Shown here in pieces: positions 59,033 through 64,000 of a stretch of DNA of 64,000 nt (position 1 is the first letter of the stretch; every line of letters starts with the position of its first letter). The translations under genes and the position numbers were made by a program. Below the pieces are notes generated by a model. It made no database searches. It saw only the letters and a program-made list of their open reading frames with translations, and had not been told where the DNA came from. Source of the DNA: Annona cherimola (taxonomy: Eukaryota > Streptophyta > Magnoliopsida > Magnoliales > Annonaceae); the NCBI GenBank assembly GCA_030490835.1, contig CM059971.1:126016564-126080563 (forward strand), in the 5' to 3' direction.

Positions 59033-59747
59033 TAGGGGTGTAACTTGGGCCGGGTTGAGCCTCGACCCGGCCCACAGAACCCGATTTTGGGCGGTGTTGA
59101 AACTTAATTTTTCGCAACCCGAACTTGAGGAATCCGATTTGTAAATATGATATGGTTAGGGTTCAAGTAAGCCCGAACCCGAAGAACCCGAGCCCGATTT
59201 TCTATTTAATATTTATTATAAAATATATTATATACATACTATTTAAACAATATTTCTTTATATTCTTCATATTTTATGTTATTATATCTATATTTGAATA
59301 CATATTTGGTATATTGTAATTTTATTTTAAATAAAGTATATTATTTCATTTATATTTATCTTTTATTTCTATCATTCACTTTTACACTTATTAATTTTTT
59401 CCTTTATCTTAGTTTTGTTGTTAAATTTTTACTAGAAATATTCTTTGTATTACTATTTTTTACAAAATATGAGTTTGATTATATATTATTATGTTTACCT
59501 ACATTATTTATTATTATTATTTATTCATATGAAATTCTAAACTTATCACTTTTAAATAAAATATAAATTCGTCAACATAAATTTCAACCCGAAACTCGAT
59601 CCGAACTCGATTTTCAAAAATAGGGTTAGGGTTCAAGTTTTACAAATAGGGTTAGAGTTAAGGTTAGAGTTAGGATTAATGTTTTATAAATAGAGTTAAA
59701 GTTAGGGTCGACATGAACCCGAGTTTAGCCCGAGTTGCGCCCTCCTA
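59033..59747. mobile_element. hAT-like non-autonomous element
   Basis: A 715 bp element with ends TAGGGGTGTAACTTGGGCC and GCCCGAGTTGCGCCCTCCTA, flanked by GTCGG on both sides (59028-59032 and 59748-59752). The rims are rich in GAACCCGA words and their complements and the core is AT-rich. The end sequence fits the hAT group, though only 5 bases of flanking duplication can be seen. Confidence 0.6.
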
Positions 59748-62700
59748 GTCGGGTTACGTTCTGCGGAGTATCTTCTTTTTCCCGGCACGAGAGGACCGCC
59801 CGCCTCACCTCATCTCTGACTGTTTCCGCTTTTGCGTGCTGGCGTTACCGCTAGCGTCTGGTCTCTCTAATCACTGTATCAGATCCTTCGAGTAGCTGCA
59901 AACTGCAATCCATTCGAAGTGTTTTCGGGATAATTGCAAGGGACGGAATTTGATCACGACACTGTGGGCATTTGTGCACTGATTTAGTGAGCAATTGTAT
60001 GACGTTAACGTGAAATTCACTTTCACTTTAAAATATGTATTTGTAACATTTGAGCATTTAAATATTAATTTTAAGTAAATGCTATAATTTTTTATTCCAT
60101 CGGCTTGAACTTAAATATGCATGAAATAATTGAAAAATGAGCTGTGATTTCGTGCATCGGTGTGCATTTAGCTTTAGTGCACTCGAGTGTAAATACTTTT
60201 TTATTTTTTTAAATTTTTTTATAAAATTATGAAAAATACTTCTGATTTTTAAAAATTCAAAAAACTATCTAAAAATCTCTAAAAAGATAAAAATTAATGC
60301 ACATGTGCAATACACTTAGATTGACAATTACATAAAAAAATTTAAAAACTAAAAAAAAAAAAGATTAAATGCACTATGATGCACCAAGCTTAAGTGCACC
60401 AGGGTGTATTTAGACATTACCGTTAAAAAATACCAACTAGAATGATTACAATGCAAGGTTCCTCCAATTCTATCCTTCTCATAGCCTTTTTTACCAAATG
60501 ATTTAAAATTCTTAAATAGGGTGTGTATTTTCATTTTCAATATAACTTTTTTAATTGTTAAGACAACTTTTTCAATTTTCAATGTAAAATTCATTACTGA
60601 TATACATCATTACATTTTCATTTAATTTCTTCATTTCATTCAAACTTTTTGAATTATTCGGATCAGTAGTCTTATGCTATTTGCGCTCTTCTTGTGCTAG
60701 CTTTCGTGCCCTAGGTCTTGATGAGGTCGACCCTTCATATTCATTGCTTCCTCCTATTACATTGCTCCACGAGCCCTATCACTCTTACCCACTTGAATTA
60801 TAAGTCGGTGGCTCAAATCATGCTGAAGAAATGCCTTTGGTAATTGGTGGAGATCGTCCCAAAATTGTACGGAGGAAAGAAAGCAATCAAAACTTCCTTG
60901 CGAACCTTAACACGCCTGGTGTTGAGGATTTGTAATGACCAACTCATCGTCGTCATCTGCCAATAACCAAACTTCATAATTCTGCAAGAACCACCGAAAG
61001 AGACTCTTCATGTCACACCTCCACTAGCATTGCCCCACTAACCCTCTTACAAACATCTCTATTTTATCATTTTCAATATTATTTTTTTATTTTTTAAATA
61101 ATTCCTCACTTAAAAACCTTTTCTTATTCATCTAATCTTCATAACTAAATTCAATTCAGTGGGTAATTCATTACCCATGATCCCATTTTCAAGCATGGGG
61201 TGTCAAGGCTTAAAAATGATTCCACCGAATCAAGAATTTCTGCAAGCCCAAATCAGGGATGGCCAACTGAACCACGCATGCCTAAAAATTTGCGTTGTTG
61301 GTAATTAGGTTTCCGAAATAGAAGCATTGCATTACAAAATGCTTGATGCACCGTCCTCATCTACCATATTCTCGATGTATAGGCATGTTCCAAACGCTTG
61401 AAAGTGCATTTTGGAGCATGGGAGAGCCGCAGGTGCAAAGGTTGGATATTCGCCGCTGTAATGGAAGAATTCAAAGCAGATGATGGTGGCGCGGAGCAAG
61501 CAGAACTACGAAATGTCTAACGGGGCCAGTGGACATGAAAAATCCTGAAAAATTCAACATCTATGGTATCGAAGTAGACGACGCTTGCGTATCTCTGATG
61601 TCGGCTCATGGGACCCATGGATCATCACAGACATCAATGTGAGAGACCGCGAGGCATGTTCTTGTTCTGCGTCCATCGCGGGGATAATTGTAGGTGCCGC
61701 GCTTTTTCTGCCCTCTAATGAAAGACTGCGATTAGTTGAATTAGTGCATTTTAGCTAATTACAGATAGTCGTAGTTTCACACTTTCATGTTGGTTTGTCC
61801 TTGTAGCTATACAAGGATCTGGCAAAACTAGAAGTATAACCCTAACATATATGACGTTAGCAAATTAAAATTAAAGATGGATAAATATATTCAAGATTGT
61901 GATTCCCGTGAAAGTATTAAAACTTAATGTCTGTATGTTTATTTTTTAATTTAAAATTTTCATGTAGATATGAGCCTAAGAAAAATTGGTTTATTGCTTA
62001 AGCTATATATTTTTAGTACGGAACATTTTAAATACACCCAATATTTTTACCCTTAATTCTAACTATATCCATTAAATTTGAAAATTTTCATTCATACTTA
62101 TTATGTTATCAATTCGCTACACACCTGGGTAAAAATAACGCAGGTCACATGTTCGATCTCACCTAGTGCGAGTATCAATTTTCACTTTCCACTCATTATG
62201 TAGTGGTTTTATGGATTCCCACCGGGTGAGGGTATTATAAAAATGTTCCTTAATTATATAAAGGTTTTGTGATATCAAATGTCATAAAAATGTGTATATT
62301 ACAAATAAAAAAAAGTATATTATCAATTCCAATCATACTCCATTCATCATAAAAAATTATTAACTATGATAAAAAAAATGACTGAAATACCTTTTACATC
62401 TAGGTTTCATCTCCTTTGAGGTCTATAAATAGGAAGAAAATACGGACGACACAAGGTTTGAAAGAACTAATTTGAGAGATATAACTATTGACAGCGACTT
62501 TGATAAAGACAAAATTAGACCTCAGACGTATTTTAGTCATTTTCAATCATAATTAATAATTTACTTATAGATTAATAGGCTTAACATCGATAACATATTT
62601 ACTAAATATCAACGAAAATTTTCAAAATATGATGGAATTAGGGATAAAAATATCTGCTATATTTAAAATTAACCTTTTTAAGATTTTGAAAAAATGCACG

Positions 62701-62859
62701 AAGAATGTTCATTTTCATTTGAAAATAAAAAAAAATTTGTGCAATAAAAGGATTTTATTTGTATGAAATAATAAAACATAGGTAAGACGAGTGCAATCAT
62801 TGAGCCAAGCATTAAATCTCAACTCATGTACATACTTATCAAAATTTGTAACATATATA
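59748..62859. other. Intergenic, fold-back element and no recognised gene
   Basis: Contains a fold-back at about 60150-60420, with TTTAGCTTTAGTGCACTCGA on the left and ACCAAGCTTAAGTGCACCAG on the right. The stretch 60660-61700 is GC-richer and may be a decayed gene or transposon, but no long open frame is present. At about 62130-62170 a tRNA-like GGTCACATGTTCGATCTCAC occurs without a matching acceptor stem. Confidence 0.4.
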
Positions 62860-63590
62860 TTTTGGGTATGTTTGGGAATAACAAAACTTTCAAAATAAAA
62901 ATTTTCAATTTAAATTTTTTATTTTCTATAATTATCTTATTTTTTAATTATTTATTCACATCTTCATATATAGTTATCCTACTTTTCAATTATTTCTACA
63001 ATTATTTCTACGTAACTATCCGTATAATTAATATATTTATTTTAACTTTATTTTTTTATTTTTCATCGTTATCTTTATCATACCCCATCATTTTCTACCG
63101 CGTGTTTTGTGAATTTCCCAACACCTTTTATCATTACGATGCTTGAAATCTTTTTGAGCTTCTTGGAATATGAATTGTCAGACTGAGACTGAACTGCAGG
63201 CCAAATTGAGCTCAGCGACTCCCACAGCGACTCCCGGGCCTCATGTCTTGATGGGCTCAACAAAATGTACCCCTGGATACTGGGTAAGGGTCACATCAAT
63301 TGGTATAGATCCAGCACTTGTTTTGTGAAATTTCTTACTTTGGGCCCAACCCATGAGATCAAAACACATTCCGAGCACTACATTGGAAGCCTTTTGAGGT
63401 CCTGTACAACTATCTCATTTTTCAATGATTTCTCCATTACTACTCATACAATTACTTAATCCATTCTAACTTCATTCTATTTATTCTTCGTCATTATTAT
63501 TATCATATCACATTAATTCAAAAATTTTACATAAAAAATTTTCCTTTTAAAGTTATATTAAACATCAAACGCACGTACCAACTATTCAAC
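62860..63590 (-). mobile_element. Tourist-like MITE pieces around a GC-richer insert
   Basis: An inverse MITE-like copy starts at about 62860 with GGGTATGTTTGGGAATAACA and runs to about 63110. A second piece with the same core words runs from about 63400 to 63580. The GC-richer 63120-63400 between them has no identified origin. Confidence 0.45.
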
Positions 63591-64000
63591 ATCATAATTG
63601 ATACGCACTCTCTGGCTTGAAATATGCTAGTGCAGTTTCGAATGTGGGGAGCTGATTGTGAGGGAGTTTTATCTCCCTTAGTACATATTATTCCCTTGTC
63701 TGGGGGTGTTTACAGATTCCCTTGTGTAACAGTGCTTACAGAAAAAATTTCTCCATGAAGATTGTGAATGTATTTTATTATAATATTAATTGTTATGATG
63801 TATAAGTATAAATAAAAAAAAGTCAAATACATTTGATGTCAAAAAATTAAAAGAAAAAAAAAAAAATTCAGGAGCGGCAGCATAGGCCATATTTTTATAT
63901 CTCACTTGAACTTTTATGCACGTTATACCTTTTTTAAGGTATAAAATCATTACCGAGGCAGTGCCCTTGGTTGGGAGGGCAAATTATACTTTAAAGTTTC
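63591..64000. other. Intergenic to window end
   Basis: No gene or repeat could be supported in the last ~400 bases. Confidence 0.3.

Noticed and set aside
58926..59144. 72-codon frame at 58.9 kb
   Set aside because: Runs into the hAT-like element and matches no protein.
59615..59710. Telomere-like AGGGTTAGGGTT words
   Set aside because: Not a regular array; they are part of the GAACCC-rich rim of the hAT-like element at 59033-59747.
62130..62180. tRNA-like GTTCGATCTCA segment
   Set aside because: No acceptor stem, D-arm or anticodon arm could be folded around it; at most a decayed SINE box B.

Overview
This is nuclear DNA from a flowering plant. It has seven recognisable, mostly intron-containing plant genes set in AT-rich intergenic DNA packed with small non-autonomous transposons. 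Codon use and gene structure look dicot-like or magnoliid-like rather than grass-like; I cannot name the species. No rRNA or tRNA gene, CRISPR array, organellar block or LTR-retrotransposon gag/pol gene was recognised.

Left block (0-13.5 kb). A DMP/DUF679 membrane protein (+, 346-1014), a P-class pentatricopeptide repeat protein (-, 2257-3702) and the plastid triose-phosphate/phosphate translocator TPT (+, 12 coding exons, 8983-13507). From memory of locus names, these match three consecutive Arabidopsis genes (At5g46090 DMP6, At5g46100 PPR, At5g46110 TPT), so the order is probably ancestral.

Middle and right block (18.7-57.9 kb). A type II DnaJ/Hsp40 (-, 3 exons, 18712-20465), a tiny MED15-like KIX-domain gene with a 4.4 kb first intron (+, 28877-33912), a TAXIMIN peptide gene (-, 2 exons, 34511-34928) and a GOLDEN2-LIKE (GLK) chloroplast-development transcription factor (+, 6 exons, 54205-57863). 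DnaJ, TAXIMIN and GLK correspond to Arabidopsis At2g20560, At2g20562 and At2g20570, a second conserved neighbourhood; the KIX gene sits between DnaJ and TAXIMIN. Two genes bear on photosynthesis: TPT exports fixed carbon from the chloroplast and GLK drives chloroplast development. The TPT upstream region has two CCAATC motifs of the type reported for GLK binding.

The rest is repeats: Tourist-like PIF/Harbinger MITEs (TTA/TAA target duplications), MITEs embedded in (TA)n resembling Micron elements, long fold-back hairpins, hAT-type elements, a MULE-like element with a 9 bp target duplication, two retroposed poly(A) elements with 14-16 bp duplications, a 43 bp minisatellite, a 118 bp tandem repeat and a 2.8 kb tandem duplication. 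Three MITEs make up almost all of the last GLK intron. From 57.9 to 64 kb I see no gene.

I found no evidence for a wholly new biological system. The best leads are the joined synteny blocks, the KIX-only gene whose end lies in a local duplication, overlapping uORFs at GLK, and the fold-back and Micron-like families.
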